From an uncultured Coriobacteriales bacterium (lineage in GTDB: Bacteria > Actinomycetota > Coriobacteriia > Coriobacteriales > UMGS124): a DNA stretch of 6,070 nucleotides. The stretch is taken from NCBI GenBank assembly GCA_934662525.1, contig CAKUKJ010000159.1:1-6070 (forward strand), read 5' to 3'. Numbering within the stretch: position 1 is the first letter of the stretch; each line of letters begins with the position of its first letter. This document shows positions 1 to 6,070 of this stretch, in pieces. The notes below the pieces were generated by a model, which was not told where the DNA came from, searched no databases, and saw only the letters and a program-made list of their open reading frames with translations. The position numbers and the translations under genes were made by a program.

Positions 1-330
1 CTCCAGCCCCACATGTCCGGGACGGCCCACCAGGCTCACGGAGCCAAGCTCGTCAATCTTGATTTGGAAGTCCGCCGCCTGGACATGGCCCGCAGGAACC
101 ACGGACTCGCTCACGGTGTACGTTCCCGCAGGCAGACCCACGATGTAGCCCGCCGCCTCGGTGCCGGCCGGCATCGCCGAGCCCCGCACGCAAGTGGTGA
201 CGACACCCTCCCCGTTGCGCTCCCACGTGGCAACGACCTCGCCAGCAGCGTTCTTGACCTCGAACTTCACGCCATTCAGCGCCTCGCGCCCGGAGCCCGT
301 CGTGTCGTCGCCCACCTTGTCGAAAGTGAA
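1..330 (-). repeat. SpaA-like prealbumin-fold unit (unit 12), running off the window
   Basis: Residues 1914-2023. The pattern changes to FTFDKVGDD (K1918), then EALNGVKFEVKNAAGE, then AGYIVGLPAGTYTVSE (E1988) and VVPAGH. That is the F-x-K / L-x-G-x-x-F-x-V / L-x-x-G-x-Y-x-v-x-E-x-x-x-P-x-G-h order of SpaA-type pilin domains. In known surface proteins this type is often the last domain before LPXTG. The final strand and its Asn lie left of position 1. No sorting signal is visible in the window. Confidence 0.8.
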
Positions 331-3300
331 GCGATTGGCCACGTTGATGATGCCGGCATTGGTCTGTGCGTCTGTCGAGGCACCCACCGTCGTGCCCGCG
401 CCGTCCTCGACGAGCGGCCAGTACCCGGCCACAGAGCCCGCGTCCTCGGTCGCGCGGTAGGTGTACGCCCTGCCCTGCTGGTCGGCCTTGGGCAGGCCCT
501 CGTAGGTGAACGTCCAGGTGCCGTCGGAACCCTTCGTCCACGCGGGCTGCACCATGGTCGCCTGGCCGTCGATGGTCTTGTAGACCTTCTCCCATGTGGT
601 GCCAACAGCCGCTGCGTCGCCCGTCGTGCGCTCAAGCGTGAGCTTGATGCCGCTCGCCTCAGGGCTGAGCGAGCCGGCCAGGCCCGATTCCCAGTCGTTC
701 CAAGCCTTCGCGCCCGCAAGCGTCACCGTCTGCAGCTTGTTGGTGTAGCTCTGGGCGCTCAGCACGCCGTCCGTGCCCGCCTCGGTCTGCACCGCCACGA
801 GACGCACGCTGCCGTCGGCAGAGGTGGCAATCACCTCGCCGCCTTCCACGTCGTAGCTGCCGCGCACGACCTCCACCACGCGGTAGCTATACGGCTCGCC
901 CGTCTTGGCGTCGGTCTTGGGCAGGTCCTTGAACGTGACCGTAGCGCCATCGCCCGTGCCGCTCAGCACGCGCGATTGAAGCTTGGCGTCGAGCGCACCC
1001 TCGTCGCTCGTGAACGGGCTGCTCACCGTCGCGCCGTAGGAGGTGAGCCACTTCCACTCCCCAGACTCGCCGACCTTGCGCTGCATGAGATAGGTGACCT
1101 GCCATTCCCCGTCGGAGCTCGCCGTATCAGGCCTCGTGACCCACGCGTTGGACTCGTCGTCCCATGTTTTGGCAACGTCGATGGAGACGCTGTTGAGGGT
1201 GTTGGTGATAGTGGTGACGGACGAAACGTTGCCGGTCGTGTTCCGGTCGGCGTCTACTGTCGTCTGTGACGGCTGGTACGACCCCTTCACCTTGCCGGCT
1301 TCGTAGATGCCCCCGTCGTCGGGATTGGGGAGGTCCACGATGACCGTCTCGCCCGTGCTCTTCTTGTCGTACACCAGGCGGCTCTCAACGACGCGGTACG
1401 CCACCTCGTACTGCGTGCCATCTTTACTGCACACATACAGCGGCATGTCGTTGTAAAAGTCGGAGTACGAGATCTTGTCGCTTGTAGAATCGCTTTTCGC
1501 ACCGAGGATTCGCTCAACCGTGTAGTGCTTCGTGCCATTGTTCTCGACAATGTGTCCACCAAGAGGAGCCTCAGCCCAGTCTCCCGCACCGGCACGGTCG
1601 TCTGCGGCAAGCGCAATGCCCGCCGTGCTTTCCAGCGCCGCGCCCAGCTCGTCCCAGTCCGACCAATCCTGCGAGCCGACAGCCCTCAGGCGGCCCTGCA
1701 ATGTGAAATACACTGTAGGTCGCTGCAACCACGCATCAGCCTCATCGCCGCTCCACACCTTGACGAAGCCCACGCGCCCGGCCAAGTAGTTGTTGATCTG
1801 GTGGACGACGAGCGCCTCGCCCTGCCAGTCTGCGGCGTTGACCGTGCCGCCATGGTTGCTGCCTGAGATGCGGTACTGGCTGCCGTCGGGCAGGACCTCG
1901 CTCACCGTGTACTTCCAGGGCTTGCCGTCGGGCGCCCACTTCTCCAGGTTGGAGATGGTGTACGTCCAAACGTTCGCATCACTGGAACCGTCGTGCTTCT
2001 TGCCCTGCGTCCACGAGATGTAGTTGGGCTTGTCGGGCTCTGTGGCCTGCAGCTCCACCACGCCGTCGGTCATGCCGACCGACGTGTCGGGCGAGCCGTC
2101 TTGATAGGTGCGCACCACCTTGAGCTGCACGCCGCCGAGCACGAGGTCGTCGCCCGTGGGGCGCGTGTTGAACACGTTGCCCTGGTCGTACCACCATTTC
2201 TCGCCCGTCAGGCTGATGAGGTCTCCCTCCTCGCCGTAATAGGTGTTGAGGAACGTCACATCCACCGAGTCGTCGTTGGCCACGGCAGAGCCGGTGGGGT
2301 TGCGGTACGTCGCCGCGCCGTCTGAGGTGGGCGGCACGTCGGCCAAGTCGGGGCCGGCATAGCTGCCGTCGGCAAGGGTGTCGGGCAGCATATCAGGCCA
2401 GGTGAACTCGCTCGCGCTGTTCTTGTCGCCTGAGCTCACGAGGGTCTCGTATCCGTCGATGCCCACCTCGGTGACGTAGTACACCCAGTACTGCCCGGCG
2501 GGCGTGAACAGGTCGAGCTTGTCGAACGTGCAGGCAGCCTGCGCGTTGCCCGTCTCATCCGCCTCAAACGCCGCCCCTGGGATGGCCTGCGTCTCAACCG
2601 CCACGGGCGTGCTCTTCGTGCCGTCGCCCTGCACGCAATAGCGCCACAGCGTGAACGTCACGTCGGGGAACGTCTTGTCGCCCGGGTCGCGCCCGTCAAA
2701 GATCTTCTTGACGGTAAGCCGACCCGTCTCGGGATTGTACATGTTCTCGACGCCAAACGAGTTCGCCATGCCGTAGCTCGTGGTGTAGATGCGCGAGGAG
2801 CCGGTCGTGCCCTGCCCGATGTCGAAGCCACCGGGCACGTCGGAGCCGTCGTCGGCCTTCTGGATGAGCCCGTCGATGATCTCGTAGGCGCGGTACTCGT
2901 AGAGCCGGCCGTTCCGGTCGTACTTGGGCAGGCGCTTGCCGCCCGCCACCAAGCCGCTCGCCCCCGCAGACCCGCCGGAGGCCCCCTTGTCTTCGCCTAC
3001 GCTGTTCAGGGCATCAAGCTCGTTGTCGCCGTAGTAGCGAATCTCGTACCTGTACTGGTTGGAGCCCGCCACCTGATAGAGGCTGTCGGTCCAGGCCACG
3101 ACCGTCTGGCCGTCGTCGGGGTCGGCCCCCGGGCTGGTGTAGTCGCGCACCGCATAGTCGCCCTTGGCGGCCCCGACGGTGATGGCAGGGTCGCTCCAGG
3201 CGACTGCGGCGCCGGCCACCCAGGCCCCGTCGGCGTCATAGGAGCCGTCCACAAGCCGGCGTTGCAGGTAGATGGACAGGTCAGGCAGGTCGGCGGTGTC

Positions 3301-6069
3301 GAAGCCGAACGGCACGTTCATCCAGATCTTCTCGCCCACGACAGTGAGGCCATTGTCAATGCGGAAGTTGAACGTGCCGTCCTCGCGCAGCATGTAGCCC
3401 ACGTCGCCCATGCCGTCCTGGCCTGCCGTCGAGGCGTCGGCCACCAGCTTGGAGGGGGAGCCCGCCTTCACCTGGTCGGACGCGTTGCCCTCATCCCAGC
3501 CCTTGTTGCCTGGCCAGCCTCCGTTGTCCGCGTCGTCGGCGTCGGGCCCGTAGGTAAACCACTGCGGCAGGTAGTCGAGGTTCTTGTAGGCGGCGTCGGT
3601 CACCGTGGTGGATGCGGTCGCGTAGTACACGATTTCGCCACCGTGCGCGTCGTACATGGGCAGGCCGTGGATGGTGGCGTACTGGCTGTAGAACGGGTCC
3701 TCGTTCTCCTCGCCGGTGGGGTTCCACTCGTAACGGCTGTAGTTCTCAACAGGCACGGCCTCGTAGACGAGCTCGCCCGCCTCGTCGCGCTCAGGCTCGC
3801 CGTTCTCGTCGTACTTGAGCTGGCGCGCATACAGCGTCAGGTAGATGTCGGGGCGCTGGTCGAGCATCTCGTTGACATACACGTCGTACCAGCGCATGTG
3901 GAACGTGACGTCCTTCGTCTTTGCGCGCGTGTTCTCAAAGGCCACGCTCAGCTGGTCGCGGTGGTGCCAATACGGGCCGAACGTCTCCGAGCGTGAAGTC
4001 TGTGCGCTCACGAAGTCAGTCTGCTCGTCGTCGATGGACTCGGCGACGTCCCAGTGCAGGATGTCGCCCTCGGCGTCGTACTTGGGCAGCAGGTTGACCT
4101 TGTACGTCGCGCTGTCAAACGGCAGGTCGGTCGCGGCGCTGCTCACCGTGAGGAGCAGGCGCTTGCCGTCTTCGCTGACGACAATGTTGCCCTCGTCGGT
4201 CACCACGAGCGGGTCAAGCTCCTCATTTGCATAGAGCGGCTGGTCGAAGAGGCCCGCCACGCATGCGAAGACCTGCCCGCCCTCGCCCACACGGAACGTC
4301 ACGGCGCCCTCGGTGTTGGAGACGTCGAAGTGCGCGGCGGGGCGCTCGGCGGCGTCCCCACCGGCGTCCTGCCAGGTCTTGGTGACGTCGACAGACTCCA
4401 GTCCCACACGGCGGTTCACCACCTCCAGCGAGTGCTTCACCTCGTTCACCTGATAGCTGATGTCGTAGGCGTAGTTGGCATCCACCAAGCGGGCGGAGTC
4501 CTCGTCGGGGTCGTTCCACGAGGTGAGGAGCACCCCATAGCCCTCGGAGGCGTCCTTCTCGGCCGCAAGGCCCTTAACCTCGGCCTTCGTGAACACCCGG
4601 TAGGTGCCCTCGGGAATCTCGCCCGTGCCGTCGTCTTCGGCTGTGGGCAGCTCGCGGATGTACAGGTCGGCCTGCGAGGGGTCGTCGGTCAGCCATGTGA
4701 GGCCGCCCACAGGCACGCTGTACTCGGCGTACCACTCGTTCTTGTTGTTGAGAAGCAGGGTCGCGATGAGCTCGTCGGCCTTATACACGAGAATCTGGCC
4801 GCCGTCCACGTCCTTATAGATGTCGTGCGCGGCGAAAAGGCCCACCTTGATCTCGGGGCGCGAGGTGCTGTTGCCACCGTCAAGCCACTTCTTCGAGACG
4901 TGCACCTCCGTCTCCTCACCGGGCCCAGGCGTGTTCCTGATCGTGGTGGTGCGCGTCTCGGGGTCGTACTCACGCTGGCTGTAATAACCCTCGATGTCCC
5001 CTTCAAACACGAGGTAGGAGTACTTGTGTCCGTCGGGTGCGTACTCGGGCAGGTTGGAGAAGTCGAGGTGCCAGGGAGAGGTCTCCTGCACCGTGGCGGG
5101 CGTGTCAACGAGGACGAGGTTCATGCTGAAGGGGTCGTCGGGGTCGGCGCCTATGCTTGTGCCCATGAGCTTGCTTCCGTCGGACAGCACGATGTCGCGA
5201 GCCTTCTCATCTACCTGGCCGTGCATCTCGAAAGAGCCTATGGCCTCGTCGTCGCGCACGAGGGTGACGCTGACCGAGGAGGGCGTGGCGTCGCCGTAAG
5301 GCTTGGGGTCCTGCGTCCAGCTCACGTTGCCGCTCGCGTCGTATACGACGTTGCCCTCGGCGTCCACCTCGGCCCAGAACTTGTCCACGTGATGCTCGGT
5401 GCTGTTGGCATAGCGGTTGACGATGCCGCCGGCCTCCTCGTCATAGTATCCGAGGAACTCCACGGACTGGTCGTTGCCGTCCTCGTCTTTCAGCGTGAGG
5501 AAGAACAGGCCGCCGTCGGTGCCGTCCTGCTGGATAAAGAAGCTCGGGTCACCGCCCTTCTCGACGTTGACCTCGGCCCAGCGGTAGACATACTCCTGGC
5601 CGTGCTCGTCGTAGCGGGGATAGGTCTGCGTAAACGACTGCACCAGGTTCTCGGCGGTCCATCCGTCCAACTCGACGAGGCCCGACATATCGATATCCTG
5701 CCAGCCATACGACACATAGTAATATTGCTTGTTGCCGTCTTCGTCTACATAGTAGGGAAGCTCGCCGTTCTCATCGAGCATCGGAACGTCGGCCGAGTTC
5801 CACCTGCCGTCGGCAAGCTCTTGGGCGTTCTTCTTGAGGATGCGCTGACACTTCATCGTGACCTTGACGTCGGCAAGCTGGTCTTGGAAGGCTGCGGCGT
5901 CCCACAGCTTCTTGCCGCTCACCTGCGTTTCGGCCGCGCGCACGTTGGTGATGACGCCGTCGTTGAACACGGCGTCCGACCACGAGGGGCGCTCTCCCTC
6001 GCGGGCGTCCCAGCAACCCTCCGTGCGGTCGACGCTCCAATAGTTCGGCCGGGCGTCGGAGTCCTCGCT
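1..6069 (-). CDS. Giant multi-domain Cna B-type repeat surface protein (adhesin/stalk), internal fragment, both ends outside the window
   Basis: One uninterrupted minus-strand frame of 2023 codons fills the window; codons start at 6069, 6066 and so on, and no start codon can be assigned. Residue numbers in this annotation count from S1 at 6069. The translation is a row of beta-rich domains, each opening with K-x-W, most with LPxYDxxG and Y-x-Y-x-x-x-E, and closing with a strand ending in Asn: the signature of Cna B-type domains. In known members these form Lys-Asn isopeptide bonds assisted by Glu/Asp and act as rigid stalks that hold an N-terminal binding region away from the cell wall. The fragment is rich in Asp, Glu, Gly, Thr and Tyr and has only seven Cys. 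It has no hydrophobic segment long enough for a membrane helix, no signal peptide and no LPXTG, so secretion and sortase anchoring are inferred from the family. The ligand is unknown. Family assignment is secure; the adhesin role is likely. Confidence 0.93.
331..729 (-). repeat. Cna B-like unit 11
   Basis: Residues 1781-1913. Opens with V-T-L-A-G-A-K-A-W-N-D (K1788), then GIKLTLERTT. The second motif is WTFTYEGLPKADQQGR followed by AYTYRATE (E1875). The closing strand is AGIINVANRF, where the Asn could be N1909 or N1912. The triad is complete. At about 133 residues it is the shortest complete Cna B unit here. Confidence 0.87.
730..1191 (-). repeat. Cna B-like unit 10
   Basis: Residues 1627-1780. 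Opens with V-S-I-D-V-A-K-T-W-D-D (K1634), then the strand WQVTYLMQRK. The second motif is VTFKDLPKTDAKTGE followed by PYSYRVVE (E1733) and GSYDV, and the unit closes with QSYTNKL (N1777). The triad is complete and the sequence is close to the family consensus. Confidence 0.88.
1192..1779 (-). repeat. Cna B-like unit 9, with long polar insertion
   Basis: Residues 1431-1626. Opens with V-G-F-V-K-V-W (K1437), then QRPTVYFTLQGRL. A long insertion, residues about 1464-1540, follows; it contains an S-x-D-W-S-D-W cluster and an Ala-rich, possibly helical stretch. The second motif is MPLYVCSKDGTQ followed by YEVAYRVVE (E1562); it is about four residues longer than in the other units and carries Cys at 1547. 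The unit closes with VTTITNTL (N1623). The triad is complete. Confidence 0.82.
1780..2223 (-). repeat. Cna B-like unit 8
   Basis: Residues 1283-1430. Opens with L-T-G-E-K-W-W (K1291), then LGGVQLKVVRTY. The strand VWTYTISNLEKWAPDGK leads into PWKYTVSE (E1391), and the unit closes with VVHQINNYL (N1426). The triad is complete. At about 148 residues it is one of the shorter units, with a near-classic core. Confidence 0.87.
2224..2724 (-). repeat. Cna B-like unit 7 (K-x-F variant)
   Basis: Residues 1116-1282. Opens with R-L-T-V-K-K-I-F (K1122; Phe in place of the usual Trp), then FPDVTFTLWR. The second motif is KLDLFTPAGQ followed by YWVYYVTE (E1201) and IDGYE; the unit closes with VDVTFLNTY (N1275). 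This is the unit closest to the classic Cna B pattern. The triad is complete. It holds two of the seven cysteines (residues 1145 and 1180). About 60 residues between the VTE strand and the closing strand form a Pro/Gly/Asp-rich loop. Confidence 0.86.
2917..2931 (-). repeat. 15-base identical repeat coding for the LPKYD turn (copy B)
   Basis: Second copy of the L-P-K-Y-D coding stretch, in unit 6, identical to 4075-4089 and lying just after the Gly/Ser/Ala loop. A possible recombination point between units, but short. Confidence 0.5.
2938..3000 (-). other. Gly/Ser/Ala-rich low-complexity loop in unit 6
   Basis: Residues 1024-1044 are almost only Gly, Ser and Ala apart from a few charged and aliphatic residues. 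They interrupt the domain between the strand RYEIRYYGD with its following helix-like turn and the conserved LPKYD turn. The composition suggests a flexible exposed loop. Nothing shows a binding function. Confidence 0.6.
3349..3918 (-). repeat. Cna B-like unit 5, degenerate: isopeptide Lys and Glu both replaced
   Basis: Residues 718-907. The fold signature is clear: V-T-F-H-M-R-W opens it, then QRPDIYLTLYARQ, then GLPMYDAHGG and EIVYYATAS. The K-x-W lysine is M725 (codon at 3897-3895). The position 13 residues after the turn aromatic, Glu in most other units, is A819 (3615-3613). The closing strand FNFRIDN keeps a candidate Asn (N906). A Gly/Asp/Asn/Trp-rich stretch at residues about 841-862 enlarges the unit. 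The domain should fold but should lack the covalent cross-link. Confidence 0.78.
3919..4404 (-). repeat. Cna B-like unit 4
   Basis: Residues 556-717. Opens with S-V-D-V-T-K-T-W-Q-D (K564) and then ERPAAHFDV. It has LLPKYDAEGD followed by ILHWDVAE (E677), and closes with LSVAFENTR (N713). The triad is complete. The middle carries paired charged hairpins (VTDEGNIVV, SEDGKRLLL). Cys at residue 603. The closing strand leads after four residues into unit 5. Confidence 0.82.
4075..4089 (-). repeat. 15-base identical repeat coding for the LPKYD turn (copy A)
   Basis: The 15 bases encoding L-P-K-Y-D at the turn of unit 4 are identical to those at 2917-2931 in unit 6. The inner 9 bases (LPK) recur at 916-924 in unit 10 and 487-495 in unit 11. 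The match follows conserved protein sequence with the same preferred codons and does not extend beyond it, so it marks common descent of the units and is not a regulatory site. Confidence 0.5.
4405..4917 (-). repeat. Cna B-like unit 3, without the usual LPxYDxxG turn
   Basis: Residues 385-555. Opens with V-H-V-S-K-K-W (K393), followed by RPEIKVGLFA, a textbook second strand of the family. The strand after the loop reads ADLYIRE (E473), in register with Y-x-Y-x-x-x-E of the other units. The LPxYDxxG turn just before it is replaced by VPVGGLTWLTDDPSQ. A long segment of about 79 residues separates E473 from the closing strand HSLEVVNRR (N552). The triad appears complete, but the Glu assignment is less certain here than elsewhere. 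Confidence 0.72.
4918..5403 (-). repeat. Cna B-like unit 2
   Basis: Residues 223-384. Opens with H-V-D-K-F-W (K230), has the turn NLPEYAPDGHK followed by YSYLVFE (E356), and closes with TTTIRNT (N379). The triad is complete. Just after the K-x-W strand there is a short tandem hairpin, DAEGNVVY then DASGNVSW (see the separate repeat entry), leading into the strand SSVSVTLVRD. A Pro/Gly/Glu-rich linker (TPGPGEE) follows and joins it to unit 3. Confidence 0.85.
5317..5364 (-). repeat. Tandem 8-residue beta-hairpin repeat inside unit 2
   Basis: Residues 236-251 are two adjacent copies of the pattern D-A-x-G-N-V-x-(Y/W): DAEGNVVY and DASGNVSW. Each looks like a tight turn flanked by beta residues. 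The codons of the two copies differ at several third positions, so this is an old or selected repeat and not a fresh duplication. Similar D-x-x-G hairpins recur in units 1, 4, 5 and 6. Confidence 0.55.
5404..5931 (-). repeat. Cna B-like unit 1, with Tyr-rich insertion
   Basis: Residues 47-222. Opens with V-S-G-K-K-L-W (K54), carries the turn YPRYDEHGQ followed by EYVYRWAE (E166), and closes with GIVNRY (N218), so the Lys-Glu-Asn triad is complete. Between the first strands and the turn sits an insertion, residues about 84-143, with charged Gly turns and a run of tyrosines (YYVDEDGN, then QYYYVSYGW). Cys at residue 74. The unit is about 176 residues, much longer than the 70-90 residue core of the family; the extra length is in this loop. 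Confidence 0.82.
5932..6069 (-). repeat. C-terminal tail of a Cna B-like unit (unit 0, truncated by the window edge)
   Basis: Residues 1-46. Only the last part of the unit is present. It ends in the strand F-N-D-G-V-I-T-N-V, where N42 fits the isopeptide Asn; it lies 12 residues before the Lys of the next unit, the same spacing seen after units 1, 3 and 4. Before this strand is a polar, Trp-rich loop (W11, W20, W29) with Cys at residue 19. It shows that more such domains lie upstream, beyond 6070. Confidence 0.7.
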
Positions 6070-6070
6070 C

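Larger units (their letters stand above)
2725..3348 (-). repeat. Cna B-like unit 6, with flexible Gly/Ser/Ala insertion
   Basis: Residues 908-1115, the longest unit. Opens with T-V-V-G-E-K-I-W (K914), then DLPDLSIYLQRRL. It has RLPKYDRNGR followed by LYEYRAYE (E1063), and closes with FGVENMY (N1109). The triad is complete. Directly before the turn is a low-complexity stretch at residues about 1024-1044, rich in Gly, Ser and Ala (GASGGSAGASG), unlike anything else in the window. Confidence 0.82.

Noticed and set aside
53..595. Minus-strand open frame of 180 codons in another frame
   Set aside because: It overlaps units 11 and 12 in the real frame and gives a Gly/Arg/His-rich translation typical of a shifted GC-rich gene.
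13..1269. Plus-strand open frame of 418 codons
   Set aside because: It is the exact antisense register of the Cna B gene and is open only because TTA, CTA and TCA codons are nearly absent there. Its translation is Arg/Ala/His-rich without domain features.
3521..3545. Runs of gtc/gcc-like triplets resembling a microsatellite
   Set aside because: They encode Asp/Glu/Ala-rich turns with mixed codons; no exact triplet run is long enough to suggest slippage or phase variation.
3262..3996. Plus-strand open frame of 244 codons, Val/Ala/Arg-rich
   Set aside because: Same antisense register; it ends at a TCA serine codon of the real gene (3994-3996). The opposite strand reads as clear domains.
3997..6069. 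Antisense plus-strand register open for about 690 codons without a stop
   Set aside because: Explained by codon choice in the GC-rich sense gene (no TTA or CTA and no TCA in this part); no ribosome site or protein-like composition supports it.
1..6070. CRISPR array, insertion sequence, tRNA, promoter or terminator
   Set aside because: No regularly spaced identical repeats, no transposase, no tRNA-like fold and no intergenic DNA; the coding frame covers every base except the last.

Overview
The whole 6070-base window lies inside one gene on the minus strand. Read from 6069 down to 1, one frame stays open for 2023 codons without a stop, and neither the true start nor the stop is in the window. 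The sequence is GC-rich. The frame contains no TTA or CTA leucine codons and only five TCA serine codons, as expected of a GC-rich bacterial chromosome. The product is a very large, secreted-type surface protein made of serial immunoglobulin-like domains of the Cna B-type family (collagen-adhesin B repeats, Pfam PF05738-like). These are typical of sortase-anchored adhesins and pilin-like stalks of Gram-positive bacteria. Composition and architecture best suit an actinobacterium, perhaps a gut or oral Coriobacteriia (Collinsella/Olsenella/Atopobium type) or a bifidobacterium. The taxon is an inference, because the window has no rRNA or housekeeping gene.

Layout in the direction of translation (window right to left): the tail of one unit (6069-5932); eleven complete Cna B-like units at about 5931-5404, 5403-4918, 4917-4405, 4404-3919, 3918-3349, 3348-2725, 2724-2224, 2223-1780, 1779-1192, 1191-730 and 729-331; and, from about 330 to the left edge, a shorter SpaA-like (prealbumin-fold) unit. 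That last type often sits at the C-terminal end of such proteins just before an LPXTG sorting signal, so the cell-wall end of the protein is probably just left of position 1.

Each unit starts with a strand carrying K-x-W (or K-x-F). Most have a turn like LPxYDxxG followed by an aromatic strand ending in Glu (Y-x-Y-x-x-x-E). Each closes with a strand ending in Asn (such as TITN or IVNR). Lys, Glu and Asn are the residues that form and catalyse intramolecular isopeptide bonds in this family, so most of the protein should be a chain of covalently locked beta-domains. Unit 5 is the exception: the Lys position is Met and the Glu position is Ala. The units are strongly diverged from each other and vary in length (about 130-208 residues between successive lysines) because of insertions in loops.

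There is no intergenic DNA, promoter, terminator, RNA gene, mobile element or CRISPR in the window. Long open frames on the plus strand are antisense shadows. I see no evidence for a new multi-gene system; the points of interest are inside this protein.
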